From Microbacteriaceae bacterium (GTDB lineage: Bacteria > Actinomycetota > Actinomycetes > Actinomycetales > Microbacteriaceae), in assembly GCA_027487865.1 (NCBI GenBank), contig JAIYCT010000003.1, forward strand, positions 372,001 to 436,000: a stretch of DNA of 64,000 nucleotides, in the 5' to 3' direction. Each line of letters starts with the position of its first letter. Within the stretch, counting starts at the first letter, position 1. Positions 42,314 through 52,895 of this stretch are shown piece after piece. Position numbers and translations under genes: made by a program. The notes beneath the pieces were generated by a model that saw nothing but the letters and a program-made list of their open reading frames with translations, did no database searches and was not told where the DNA came from.

Positions 42314-43735
42314 ATGCGTCAGCTCGCAGTCGTAGTGCTAGCAGCCGGAGAAGGCACGCGCATGAAAAGCGCGACTCCAAAAGTGCTGCACGAAATAGCA
42401 GGTCTCCCACTAATTGGACACGTGCTCTCAACCGCTCATTCGCTTGGAGCTAACCACGTGGTTGCGGTGCTAAGGCACGAGCGCGAACGAATCGAAAACT
42501 ACGTAAAAGCCTTCTACCCAAACACGGTGGTTGCGCTCCAGGACGAGGTTCCTGGCACCGGTCGAGCCGTTGAGGCAGCTCTAGGTCAGCTACCTAGTGA
42601 CTTTGAAGGCGATGTTGCCGTGCTATCGGGGGATGTGCCGCTACTCGATGTCGCAAGCATCGAGCAGCTACTAGAGATACACCGTGGAAGCGAGAATTCC
42701 GGAACCCTGATTTCCGCAGTTATGGCAAATGCAAACGGCTATGGCCGCATTGTTAGATCACGCGAGAACTTCGTTGGAATCGTTGAGCAAAAAGACGCAA
42801 CCGCCGAGCAGCTTGAAATCAATGAGGTAAATGCCGGCGTCTATATCTTTGACGCAAGCCACCTAAAAACTGCGCTGTCCAAGGTGACCTTGGAGAATTC
42901 TCAAAAAGAGAAGTACCTCACCGACGTTGCAGCTTTGATGTTGGAGCAGGGGCAGAAGGTTTCCGCTCACCCAATTTCCGACAACTGGCTGGTGGCCGGT
43001 ATCAACGACCGAGCTCAGCTTGGCGAGGTTGCCAGCGAACTAAACGCCAGAATCGTGCGAGCTTGGCAGCATGCCGGTGTGACTATCCAGGAACCTGCGA
43101 CAACTTGGATTGATGTCACTGTCCAGTTAGCCAAAGACGTAACTTTGTTGCCGAGCACCAGATTGCATGGCTTCACTTCGATTGGCGAAGGTTCGGTTAT
43201 TGGTCCAGACAGCACACTGACCGATACCCAGGTTGGTTCAAATGTGACCATCAGTCGCACGCAAGGTTCCTCGTCACAGATTGACAGCGGAGCCAGTGTC
43301 GGGCCTTTTGCCTACCTTAGGCCTGGAACTCACCTTGGTGAAGACGGCAAGATCGGTACTTTTGTCGAAACCAAAAACGCCAAGATCGGTGCTGGAGCCA
43401 AAGTCCCACATCTTTCCTACGTTGGCGATGCCGAGATTGGTGAGGGGACAAACATTGGCGCCGGAACCATTTTTGCCAACTACGACGGCCTAAATAAACA
43501 CCGCACAGTCATCGGTGCACACGTCAAAACCGGTAGCGGCAATGTCTTTGTTGCTCCAATTGTTATCGGCGATGGCGCCTACACCGCAGCTGGTTCGACA
43601 ATCCGCCGGGATGTCGAGCCGGGAGCATTAGCATTGAACACAACACCGCAAAAGAATCTCGCTGGCTGGGTTTTGGACAAGCGTCCGGGCTCGAAATCAG
43701 CAGAGGCAGCAAAAAGGAGCAGCGATGCCAGTTGA
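42314..43735 (+). CDS. glmU: Bifunctional UDP-GlcNAc pyrophosphorylase / GlcN-1-P acetyltransferase
   Basis: A 473-residue enzyme making UDP-GlcNAc for peptidoglycan. The N-terminal pyrophosphorylase (about 1-235) has AAGEGTRMKSATPKVLHEIA and LSGDVPLLD. The C-terminal left-handed beta-helix acetyltransferase (about 255-455) has GPFAYLRPGTHLG, the hexapeptide-like repeats and NYDGLNKHRT. GGAGG precedes the ATG. It overlaps prs by 11 nt, as in the conserved glmU-prs pair (Rv1018c-Rv1017c). Confidence 0.96.
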   Translation: MRQLAVVVLAAGEGTRMKSATPKVLHEIAGLPLIGHVLSTAHSLGANHVVAVLRHERERIENYVKAFYPNTVVALQDEVPGTGRAVEAALGQLPSDFEGDVAVLSGDVPLLDVASIEQLLEIHRGSENSGTLISAVMANANGYGRIVRSRENFVGIVEQKDATAEQLEINEVNAGVYIFDASHLKTALSKVTLENSQKEKYLTDVAALMLEQGQKVSAHPISDNWLVAGINDRAQLGEVASELNARIVRAWQHAGVTIQEPATTWIDVTVQLAKDVTLLPSTRLHGFTSIGEGSVIGPDSTLTDTQVGSNVTISRTQGSSSQIDSGASVGPFAYLRPGTHLGEDGKIGTFVETKNAKIGAGAKVPHLSYVGDAEIGEGTNIGAGTIFANYDGLNKHRTVIGAHVKTGSGNVFVAPIVIGDGAYTAAGSTIRRDVEPGALALNTTPQKNLAGWVLDKRPGSKSAEAAKRSSDAS

Positions 43736-44699
43736 AAAGTCAGCAAGTAAACAACTAGTCATCGCATCCGGCAGGGCGCATCAAGCGCTCGCCCAAGAAG
43801 TTGCAGAGCTACTGCAGACCGAGCTAGTGCCAGTAACCGCTTATGACTTTGCTAACGGTGAAACCTTTGTCCGCTACGAACGAAGTGTTCGTGGCGTTGA
43901 TGCCTTCATCATTCAGTCTCACCCAGCACCAATCAATCACTGGCTCATGGAGCAGCTTTTGATGGTGGATGCCATGAAGCGCGCGAGCGCTAAGCGCATC
44001 ACCGTGGTTGCTCCGTTTTTCCCATACGCCCGCCAGGACAAAAAGCACAAGGGACGTGAGCCAATCTCGGCTCGTCTAGTGACAGATATGTTCAAGGCAG
44101 CAGGAGCTACTCGAATCATGTCGGTTGATCTTCACTCACCTCAGATCCAGGGTTTCTTTGATGGACCGGTTGACCACCTTTGGGCTCTGCCGCTTCTTGC
44201 AGACCACATTGCGGAAACCTTTGGCACCGAGAACTTGACCGTGGTGTCTCCCGACTCAGGACGCGTTCGCGTGGCAGATATTTGGGCAGACCGCCTGGGC
44301 AGCCCGCTTGCGATTGTTCACAAGCGTCGCGATCCAGACCGCCCTAACCAGGTTCAGGTAAACGAAATTGTTGGTGCTGTTGCCGGTCGAGACTGCCTAT
44401 TGGTTGACGACATGATCGACACCGGTGGCACCATCTTGGCCGCCGCCAAGGCTCTCAAGGCAAATGGTGCAAAGCGAGTAATCGTTGCTGCCACCCACGG
44501 CGTTTTCTCTCACCCTGCGGTTGAGCGACTAAGCGATCCGGTAATTGACTCAGTGGTTGTTACCAACACCCTGCCAATTACCCCGGACAAGGAATTCGCA
44601 ACTTTGACTGTGCTTTCAATTGCACCGCTTATCTCTAAGGCAATCGCTGCGGTGTTCTATGACGACTCCGTCAACTCACTCTTTCCAGGTCACGCCTAA
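43725..44699 (+). CDS. prs: Ribose-phosphate pyrophosphokinase
   Basis: PRPP synthetase, 324 residues; transfers pyrophosphate from ATP to ribose 5-phosphate, feeding nucleotide, His and Trp synthesis. It has the ATP/metal region FPYARQDKKHKGREPISARL, VDLHSPQIQGFF, the catalytic VHKRRDPDR and the PRPP loop LLVDDMIDTGGT. The ATG lies inside the glmU 3' end with GGAGCAG as ribosome binding site, so the two are coupled. The rplY leader follows downstream. Confidence 0.96.
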   Translation: MPVEKSASKQLVIASGRAHQALAQEVAELLQTELVPVTAYDFANGETFVRYERSVRGVDAFIIQSHPAPINHWLMEQLLMVDAMKRASAKRITVVAPFFPYARQDKKHKGREPISARLVTDMFKAAGATRIMSVDLHSPQIQGFFDGPVDHLWALPLLADHIAETFGTENLTVVSPDSGRVRVADIWADRLGSPLAIVHKRRDPDRPNQVQVNEIVGAVAGRDCLLVDDMIDTGGTILAAAKALKANGAKRVIVAATHGVFSHPAVERLSDPVIDSVVVTNTLPITPDKEFATLTVLSIAPLISKAIAAVFYDDSVNSLFPGHA

Positions 44700-44762
44700 G
44701 CCGTTTAGCTGATTCGCTTGGCAAAGCCAGGCGGTAGCCGCTAAGCTTTGGGTCGAACAGCG

Positions 44763-44832
44763 GCGAGGGATACAAAGTATCCGTAATCGACGGGGTGCCT
44801 TTTCCTCGCTGCAATTACCTATTGAGGAAAAG
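44763..44832 (+). promoter_or_regulatory. rplY (L25) 5' leader with mutually exclusive pairings masking the ribosome binding site
   Basis: CTTTTCCTC (44799-44807) is exactly complementary to GAGGAAAAG (44824-44832), the ribosome binding site ending at the base before the ATG: a 9-bp sequestering helix with a 16-nt loop. The competing helix is GCGAGG (44763-44768) with CCTCGC (44804-44809), which reuses CCTC and would free the ribosome binding site. Inside it, GATAC (44769-44773) and GTATC (44777-44781) form a small hairpin with loop AAA. The layout fits autogenous ribosomal-protein control or another translational switch. I do not know a named family for it. Confidence 0.7.
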
Positions 44833-45420
44833 ATGTCAGAGATCAAGATCGTTGCAACCCTTCGCGAGAGCTTTGGTAAGGGTGCAGCACGTAAGCTTCG
44901 TGCAATCCACCAGACTCCAGCCGTAATCTACGGTCACGGACACGCAACCCGCCACGTTTCACTGCCAGCCCACGAGATTGCTTTGGCTCTTCGCCACAAG
45001 AACGCTCTTTTGGAGCTGTCCATTGAGGGCAAGACCGAGCTAGTTCTAGTAAAGAGCGCTTCTAAGGACCCAGTAACCCAGATCATCGAGCACGTTGACC
45101 TAGTTGAGGTCATCAAGGGTGAGAAGGTCCACGTTGTAGTTCCTGTTCACCTAGTTGGCGAGGCTATGAGTGGCACCGTTGTTGACCTAGAGCACAAGAC
45201 CGTAAAGCTTGAGGCTGAGGCAACTCACGTTCCTGAGTTCGTAGAGCTTCGCATCTCCAAGGAGGCTGCTGCTGGTCACCACTACCTAGCGGGCGAGCTA
45301 ATTCTTCCTCAGGGAGTCACCCTGGACATTGCCGCGGGCGAGCTAGTTGCCACGGTTGTAGAGACCAAGGCAGGTGCTGCAGGTGAAGATACTCCAGAGG
45401 CTGGTCCGGCAGCTGAGTAA
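44833..45420 (+). CDS. rplY: 50S ribosomal protein L25/general stress protein Ctc
   Basis: A long-form L25 (Ctc/TL5 type), 195 residues; binds 5S rRNA. The N-terminal domain (1-93) has KGAARKLRAIHQTPAVIYGHG and PAHEIALALRHKNALLEL. The C-terminal TL5-like beta domain (about 95-185) follows, and the tail is acidic. Order prs-rplY-pth-mfd is the actinobacterial norm. Codons are of the favoured type (many CTA, GTA, CGC), as in highly expressed genes here. Translation is probably controlled by the leader at 44763-44832. Confidence 0.95.
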   Translation: MSEIKIVATLRESFGKGAARKLRAIHQTPAVIYGHGHATRHVSLPAHEIALALRHKNALLELSIEGKTELVLVKSASKDPVTQIIEHVDLVEVIKGEKVHVVVPVHLVGEAMSGTVVDLEHKTVKLEAEATHVPEFVELRISKEAAAGHHYLAGELILPQGVTLDIAAGELVATVVETKAGAAGEDTPEAGPAAE

Positions 45421-45952
45421 CGATGTTTGGCTGGTAGTTGGGCTCGGGAATCCTGGGCCCAGCTATCAATCAAATCGACACAACGTCGGGCACATGGTGC
45501 TCGACGTTTTGGCTAAGCGCCATAACGCTAGTTTCAAAGTCCACAAGTCTGTGGCCCTCACCGCCGAATGCCGTTTTGTCGCAGGTGGCAAGAAGGTAAT
45601 CCTGGCCAAGAGCACGGGTTTTATGAACCTATCCGGTGCACCGGTTCAGGCTCTGATGAAGTTCTACTCGATTCCTATCGAGCAGGTCTTGGTGGTTCAT
45701 GACGAACTCGATATTCCTTTTGGCGAGATTCGATCGAAGCTTGCCGGTGGCCATGCCGGTCACAACGGACTTCGAGACATCATTGCTCGCTGCGGCGCAG
45801 AATTTCACCGAATTCGCTTCGGCATTGGCCGCCCGCCGGGGCAGATGGATGTGGCAGCCTTTGTGCTGCAGGACTTCTCAACTACTGAGCGCAAGGAGCT
45901 ACCGGTTCTACTGGAACTTGCTGCCGATCAAGTTGAGGAAAAGGTCGCCTAG
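45383..45952 (+). CDS. pth: Peptidyl-tRNA hydrolase
   Basis: Recycles peptidyl-tRNA by cutting the ester bond; about 180-190 residues. Catalytic and substrate-binding features are WLVVGLGNPGP, the catalytic H in NRHNVGHMV, STGFMNLSG, HDELDIPFGEIR and GGHAGHNGLRDI. The start is uncertain. Family alignment puts it just before SNDVWLVV, but no ATG, GTG or TTG is there: GTG 45383 or 45374 lie inside rplY, and CTG 45413 would give the expected length. Coordinates here use GTG 45383. The gene overlaps rplY either way, indicating coupling. Confidence 0.9.
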   Translation: MKILQRLVRQLSNDVWLVVGLGNPGPSYQSNRHNVGHMVLDVLAKRHNASFKVHKSVALTAECRFVAGGKKVILAKSTGFMNLSGAPVQALMKFYSIPIEQVLVVHDELDIPFGEIRSKLAGGHAGHNGLRDIIARCGAEFHRIRFGIGRPPGQMDVAAFVLQDFSTTERKELPVLLELAADQVEEKVA

Positions 45953-45961
45953 ACTAACGTC

Positions 45962-48900
45962 GTGACCCTCCACCCGCTGATTCAAGAGGTGGGTCAGTCG
46001 CACCCAAATCAGATCGCCAGCGGCGAATTCTTCGCTCCGGTCACCTCTCACCCCTATGCGATAAACCAGTGGCTGGCGAGTTCTAAAGCACCCTTGATTG
46101 TGGTCACTCCCTCTTCTCGGCAAGCCGAGGAGATTGCGGCTTCGACTAAAGAGTTGTCACCGAATATCGAAATCATCGAGTTTCCATCCTGGGAAACCCT
46201 TCCTCACGAGCGACTAAGCCCGGCCGCAGAGACCGTGGGCAGAAGACTCAAGGCCCTGCATCGGATGCTTGAACTCAAGTCGCAGAGTAAGCCGTATTTG
46301 GTTTTGATGTCGGTGAGGGCTGCCCTGCAACCGGTGGTCGGTGGCATGGAGGCTCACCCGCCCATCTTGATTTCCAGGGGCAATGAATACCTGCTTCCGG
46401 AACTGGCGCTGAAGCTAATAGAAATCGGTTATCTGCGCGTTGACATGGTGGTCAAGCGCGGAGAGTTTGCGATTCGCGGTGGCATTTTGGATGTCTTTCC
46501 AACCACCAGTGAGCATGCCCTTCGTTTGGAGTTCTTTGGTGATGAGCTGGAGGATGTTCGAGAGTTCTCGGTTGCTGATCAGCGATCGATCGCAAGTCAG
46601 GTCGACCACCTGGAGATTTATCCGGCGCGCGAGCTACTGATCACCCCGCAGGTTGCCCTTCGAGCAAGAGAAATGGCGCACGAGTTTCCAAATTTGACTC
46701 AGATGTTGGAGAAGATTTCCAACGGCATGCCGGTCGAAGGCATGGAGTCACTCGCCCCCGCTCTCGGTGTGAAGCTCGGCCCGATTACCGATTACCTAGG
46801 TAAAGATGCAATCGTGATTTTGCAGGACCCGCAAAAGATCGAGCAGCGCGCTGAGAGCCTGATTCAGACCAACGAAGAGTTTTTGCATGCCGCTTGGGAT
46901 GCAGCTATCTCCGGTTCACAAGCTCCGATTGACCTCAGCGGTGGAAACTTCTTCACTGTCGCAGAGTTTGTCGCAAAGGTAAAGCAGTCCAACACCCTGG
47001 TGTCACTGAGTGCTCTGGTGGGAGAATCTGCCACAGACCTCGGCTATCGCGAAATTCCTAAGTTCACACCCGAGCAGCCAGCCACCGAATGGCTGGCGGA
47101 TCTGATGAATCAGAAGCACAAGGTAGTGGTCATGGCTCACGGCCACGGAAGCGCCGAGCGAGTGCTTGAGGTTCTTACAAAGTCAGAGCTGCCAGCAATT
47201 CTGACGACCAGCATTGGCAAGTTAGCAACCGAGCACATCACCGTTTCCGTTGGTCAGTTTGCCCATGGCTTTGCATTTCTAGCCAGCAAGCTGGTGCTAC
47301 TAACTGAGGCGGAGTTCTTTGGCGTCACATCTTCTTACCTGGCTCCCAGCGAGCGCAAACTTGCTCGCCGAAGGGGCCAGCAGGTTGACCCGCTAAGTCT
47401 CAAGCAGGGCGACTATGTGGTTCATGAAATCCACGGCATCGGAAGATTTAAAGAACTGGTTCAGCGCCAAAGTGGCATCGGTGCCAGGCAGCATTTTCGT
47501 GAGTACTTGCTCATCGAATACGCACCTCCCAAGCGCACCTATCCAGCCGACACTTTGTTTGTCCCAACCGATCAGCTGGATATGCTCACCAAATATGTCG
47601 GCGGTGAAGCACCGGTGCTTTCAAAAATGGGTGGCACCGACTGGGCGAGGGTAAAGGGCAACGCTAGAAAAGCTGTTCGCAAAATTGCCATCGATCTCGT
47701 GAAGCTCTACTCTGCACGCATGAAGAGCAAGGGCCATGCCTTTGGCCCAGACACCGCATGGCAACAAGAGCTCGAGGATGCCTTCACATTCCAAGAAACT
47801 CCAGATCAACTCACCACTATCGAAGAAATCAAACGGGATATGGAAAAGCCAATCCCGATGGACCGACTTTTGGCCGGCGATGTTGGCTATGGCAAGACCG
47901 AGGTTGCCGTCAGGGCAGCATTTAAAGCCATTCAGGATGGCAAGCAGGTTGCGATGCTGGTGCCGACAACTTTGTTGGTGCGTCAGCATCTGGACACTTT
48001 TGCCGAGCGCTACGGCGCATTCCCAATCACCATAAAGCCAATCTCTCGATTCCAAAGCGACAAAGAAATCAAAGAGACCCTGCGCGGATTAGAAAACGGC
48101 GCAGTGGACATGATCATCGGCACCCACCGACTTCTCGGCCAGGGAGTCAAGTTCAAAGACTTAGGTCTTGTGATCATCGACGAAGAGCAGCGTTTTGGAG
48201 TCGAGCACAAAGAGAAGCTCAAAGACCTAAAGCACAACGTCGATGTGCTTGCGATGAGTGCTACCCCAATTCCAAGAACTCTGGAGATGGCGGTTACCGG
48301 TATTCGAGAGATGTCCACCTTGGCCACCCCACCGGAAGAGCGTCACCCGATCCTCACCTACATCGGTGGCTACAGCGAGCAGCAGGTGGCGGCAGCGATT
48401 CGGCGAGAGCTGATTCGAGAGGGGCAGGTCTTCTTTGTCCACAACAGAGTCTCAACCATCGACAAAGTTGCTGCGGATCTAGCAAAGCTAATCCCGGAGG
48501 CAAGAATTGCCGTTGCCCACGGCCAGATGCCGGAGCACCAGCTAGAGCAAGTGGTGGTGGATTTCTGGGAGCGAAAGTTCGATGTTTTGGTCTCGACGAC
48601 CATCATCGAAACTGGAATTGATATTCCAAACGCCAACACCCTGATTGTTGATCGCGCCGAAAACTTTGGCCTTAGCCAGCTGCACCAGATTCGTGGAAGA
48701 GTCGGCCGTTCAAGAGAGCGCGGCTACGCCTACTTCTTCTATGACCCAACCAAGACTTTGACCGAGACCGCATATGACCGACTTGCAACCATCGCCTCAA
48801 ATAACGAACTTGGTAGCGGCATGCAGGTGGCAATGAAGGACCTTGAGATTAGAGGTGCTGGAAACCTTCTGGGTGGCGAGCAATCCGGTCACATCGCAGG

Positions 48901-49441
48901 TGTTGGCTTTGATCTTTACCTTCGAATGATTGGCGAGGCGGTTGCCGAATTCAAGGGTGAGGATATCTCTAGCCCGGCTGAGTTGAAGCTTGAGTTGCCG
49001 GTGGATGCGCGCATCCCGCCAGAGTATGTCGACTCAGAGCGGCTGCGCCTCGAGGCATATCACAAGCTCTCCTCCGAGAGTGGCGCGAAGAGCGATCGAG
49101 CCAAACTAGATGCAATATTCCAGGAACTCGAAGATCGCTACGGCAAAGCTCCGCAGCCGGTTAGAACGCTGATCGAGGTTACCCACTTGCGACAGCAGGC
49201 CAATCGACTGGGGCTCAAGGACGTAAACCTTTTGGGATTGCAGGCAAAGTTTGCGCCGGTTGAGCTAGACGATGCTCGCCTGGTGGCACTGAGTCATCAA
49301 ATACCGGGCTTGAGATATCTTCAAACCTCAAAGCTTCTAACCATGCCTTCTCCGACATCGAGTTCTGGCGAACCACTTCGAGACCAAGAGATGGTTGACT
49401 GGCTCTGGAAGATATTCCAAATCATTTTTGCGAAGGGGTAA
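45962..49441 (+). CDS. mfd: Transcription-repair coupling factor
   Basis: Mfd, 1159 residues, pushes stalled RNA polymerase off lesions and recruits UvrA. Domain order: UvrB-like D1-D3 (about 1-400); RNA polymerase interaction domain (about 475-560, KQGDYVVHEIHGIGRF); translocase with Walker A GDVGYGKTE (about 640), DEEQ box (about 740), ATPIPRTLEMA and QIRGRVGRS; and the C-terminal D7 domain (about 1020-1159, DARIPPEYVDSERLRLEAY). GTG start 9 nt after pth. mazG follows after 2 nt. Length is standard. Confidence 0.97.
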   Translation: MTLHPLIQEVGQSHPNQIASGEFFAPVTSHPYAINQWLASSKAPLIVVTPSSRQAEEIAASTKELSPNIEIIEFPSWETLPHERLSPAAETVGRRLKALHRMLELKSQSKPYLVLMSVRAALQPVVGGMEAHPPILISRGNEYLLPELALKLIEIGYLRVDMVVKRGEFAIRGGILDVFPTTSEHALRLEFFGDELEDVREFSVADQRSIASQVDHLEIYPARELLITPQVALRAREMAHEFPNLTQMLEKISNGMPVEGMESLAPALGVKLGPITDYLGKDAIVILQDPQKIEQRAESLIQTNEEFLHAAWDAAISGSQAPIDLSGGNFFTVAEFVAKVKQSNTLVSLSALVGESATDLGYREIPKFTPEQPATEWLADLMNQKHKVVVMAHGHGSAERVLEVLTKSELPAILTTSIGKLATEHITVSVGQFAHGFAFLASKLVLLTEAEFFGVTSSYLAPSERKLARRRGQQVDPLSLKQGDYVVHEIHGIGRFKELVQRQSGIGARQHFREYLLIEYAPPKRTYPADTLFVPTDQLDMLTKYVGGEAPVLSKMGGTDWARVKGNARKAVRKIAIDLVKLYSARMKSKGHAFGPDTAWQQELEDAFTFQETPDQLTTIEEIKRDMEKPIPMDRLLAGDVGYGKTEVAVRAAFKAIQDGKQVAMLVPTTLLVRQHLDTFAERYGAFPITIKPISRFQSDKEIKETLRGLENGAVDMIIGTHRLLGQGVKFKDLGLVIIDEEQRFGVEHKEKLKDLKHNVDVLAMSATPIPRTLEMAVTGIREMSTLATPPEERHPILTYIGGYSEQQVAAAIRRELIREGQVFFVHNRVSTIDKVAADLAKLIPEARIAVAHGQMPEHQLEQVVVDFWERKFDVLVSTTIIETGIDIPNANTLIVDRAENFGLSQLHQIRGRVGRSRERGYAYFFYDPTKTLTETAYDRLATIASNNELGSGMQVAMKDLEIRGAGNLLGGEQSGHIAGVGFDLYLRMIGEAVAEFKGEDISSPAELKLELPVDARIPPEYVDSERLRLEAYHKLSSESGAKSDRAKLDAIFQELEDRYGKAPQPVRTLIEVTHLRQQANRLGLKDVNLLGLQAKFAPVELDDARLVALSHQIPGLRYLQTSKLLTMPSPTSSSGEPLRDQEMVDWLWKIFQIIFAKG

Positions 49442-49443
49442 TT

Positions 49444-50139
49444 TTGCAAAACCTTGAAAGCTTGATCCAGACCATGCACCAGCTGCGCATGCCGGGTGGA
49501 TGCCCTTGGGATGCCGAGCAAACCCACCGTTCGCTAGTTCAGTACCTGCTCGAGGAAACCTACGAGCTCATCGATGCAATTGAGTCTGGTAAACGGGATG
49601 AGATTTTGGAGGAGCTGGGAGATGTGCTCTACCAGGTGATTTTTCACTCGGATTTGGCATCGACTGGAACTCTAGGTGAGCCATTCGACCTTGAAGATGT
49701 AGCAAGTTTCATGGAGCAAAAGATGATCTCCAGGCACCCACATGTTTTTGGCACCGATGAGGAAAAAGAGACCTATCGGGCAACCACCGGCGATGATGTG
49801 GTTCAGGTCTGGGATGGACATAAGAAAAAGGAAAAGCCAAATCGCACCTCGGTGCTTGACGGCATTCCACAGGCAATGCCGGCTCTCGCTCTCGCCTCGA
49901 AGGTGATGGGCAAGGCGGAGAAGATTGGGCTTTTAGAAACCGCAGATTCTCCAGCCATACCGATGGAGACAGAAGACGAGCTTGGAAAGCTTTTGCTTGC
50001 GGTAGTAGCAAGCGCGAGGGCCGCAGGTCTCGATCCGGAGCGAGCGCTTCGAGAAGCGACCAAAGAACTGCAGGTTGAAATTCGCTCATATGAAATTTCT
50101 GCCGCCACGGATGCCGGAGTGATTGGTTTTGCCGATTAG
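49444..50139 (+). CDS. mazG: Nucleoside triphosphate pyrophosphohydrolase MazG
   Basis: A 231-residue all-helical NTP-PPase that removes aberrant or excess NTPs. The first domain carries GGCPWDAEQTHRSL, the metal-binding EETYELIDAI and EELGDVLYQVIFH acidic pairs. Its length fits a MazG with a shorter C-terminal part: RAAGLDPERALREAT marks the second half. TTG start 2 nt after mfd. In M. tuberculosis mazG also follows mfd (Rv1020-Rv1021). The mycobacterial lpqU gene that comes next is absent here. Confidence 0.92.
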   Translation: MQNLESLIQTMHQLRMPGGCPWDAEQTHRSLVQYLLEETYELIDAIESGKRDEILEELGDVLYQVIFHSDLASTGTLGEPFDLEDVASFMEQKMISRHPHVFGTDEEKETYRATTGDDVVQVWDGHKKKEKPNRTSVLDGIPQAMPALALASKVMGKAEKIGLLETADSPAIPMETEDELGKLLLAVVASARAAGLDPERALREATKELQVEIRSYEISAATDAGVIGFAD

Positions 50140-50249
50140 GTTTGCCATCCATGCTTTGGGAGCTGGACGCTTGAGCTGAATCGCTCTGAACATTAGCCAT
50201 AGCGTTTGGTAAACCATGGATTTATCGGCTTCTGTGCCAGACTTGTCCG

Positions 50250-51449
50250 GTGGCCAACCCAGTAAATGCACCCAGAGGAATGCGGGATTTTCTCCCGCAG
50301 GACAAAATCAAGCGTGAGCGTTTGATTGCCACCGTGGTTGATAGCTACACCGCTCGTGGATTTCAGCAAATCGAGACCCCGGTGCTCGAAGATCTTGACC
50401 GACTCACCTCGGGCCAGGGCGGGGACAACGAAAAGCTTGTTTTCAAAGTTCAAAAACGCGGCGAGGAATTTACTCAGGCCCAAGAAGCCGGGGAAGAGCT
50501 GGCAGACCTGGGACTGCGCTTTGACCTAACGGTTCCCCTAACCCGTTTCTACGCATCGAATCACGCGAAGTTGCCAAGGGTTTTCAAGGCTATTCAGACC
50601 GGTCCGGTCTTCAGAGCAGAAAGACCACAAAAAGGTCGTTATCGCCAGTTCATCCAGTGCGACATCGACATCATTGGTGACGATTCGATTCTCGCCGAGC
50701 TCGAACTTCTATCGGCTTCGCTTTCAGCTTTGGCGGCTATCGGCATTACAGATGCCACGATTCGAGTGAACCACCGTGAGCTGTTGCGTTCCAACATTCA
50801 AGCTTTGGGGATCTCCCCATCCGATGCTCTGTCTGCGATGATCACCATCGACAAGTTAGACAAGGTCGGCATCGAGGGAGTTGCAAAAGAGCTCGGTGAA
50901 AAATTTGGCGAGGCGGTGCAAAAGGCAGCCCAAGACTGGCTTTCCGCTATCGATGCCTCAGATGTTCCAGAGCTACTAAAGCCAATATGGCAAGGACTAG
51001 GCGATCAGGCAAGCTCATTGCGCTTTGACCCAACTTTGGTCCGCGGCATGGGTTACTACACCGGATCGATTTTTGAAATCGAACACCCGGAATCAGGCTC
51101 CTCAATTGGCGGCGGCGGTCGCTATGACGGCATGGTTGGAAAGTGGCTCGGCACCGATGCTCCGGCAGTTGGAATTTCGCTAGGGATAGAGCGCATTGTG
51201 GACTTGATTCCAGATCAACAAAGTTCGGGCGAATCCGTTGTGTTGGTTCTTGAGGCGAACACTGAGGCTCGGGGACTTGCGATTCAGCAGCAGCTAATCA
51301 AATCCGGGCAACAGGTTCGCTTGGAAATTCGCCCGAAGAATCTAAAGGCATTGCTAGAGCAGCTTGCCGAAAGCGGCTACCAACAATTCGCCATCGTTGA
51401 CGAATCTGTGTCTGACCTTTCCGGTCTAGATTTCAAGCAAATTGGCTAA
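50250..51449 (+). CDS. hisS: Histidyl-tRNA synthetase
   Basis: A class II aminoacyl-tRNA synthetase of 399 residues. Motif 1 region PVNAPRGMRDFLP, motif 2 TGPVFRAERPQKGRYRQF, the HisA box RGMGYYTGSIFE with GGGGRYDGM, motif 3 VGISLGIERI, and a C-terminal anticodon-binding domain (about 315-399). It is somewhat shorter than typical (about 420). GTG start 50250 with no strong ribosome binding site. The 110-nt gap upstream holds nothing recognisable. hisS is inserted between mazG and eno relative to the mycobacterial order. Confidence 0.94.
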   Translation: MANPVNAPRGMRDFLPQDKIKRERLIATVVDSYTARGFQQIETPVLEDLDRLTSGQGGDNEKLVFKVQKRGEEFTQAQEAGEELADLGLRFDLTVPLTRFYASNHAKLPRVFKAIQTGPVFRAERPQKGRYRQFIQCDIDIIGDDSILAELELLSASLSALAAIGITDATIRVNHRELLRSNIQALGISPSDALSAMITIDKLDKVGIEGVAKELGEKFGEAVQKAAQDWLSAIDASDVPELLKPIWQGLGDQASSLRFDPTLVRGMGYYTGSIFEIEHPESGSSIGGGGRYDGMVGKWLGTDAPAVGISLGIERIVDLIPDQQSSGESVVLVLEANTEARGLAIQQQLIKSGQQVRLEIRPKNLKALLEQLAESGYQQFAIVDESVSDLSGLDFKQIG

Positions 51450-51464
51450 TCGCATTAGAATTAG

Positions 51465-52826
<1,362 letters not shown>

Positions 52827-52835
52827 TTTCATTTA

Positions 52836-52877
52836 GCGAATGCTCGGGTGAGGCAATACGCCTCCCCGAGCATTCGC
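52836..52877. terminator. Long hairpin between eno and divIC
   Basis: An 18-bp stem with one bulged T: GCGAATGCTCGGG, then GAGGC, loop AATAC, GCCTC, then CCCGAGCATTCGC. It is one of the most stable structures in the window. There is no T-run after it, so it may act as a processing or mRNA-stabilising element of the eno transcript rather than a pure terminator. Confidence 0.6.
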
Positions 52878-52895
52878 ACTTAAACTTGGGTGGCT

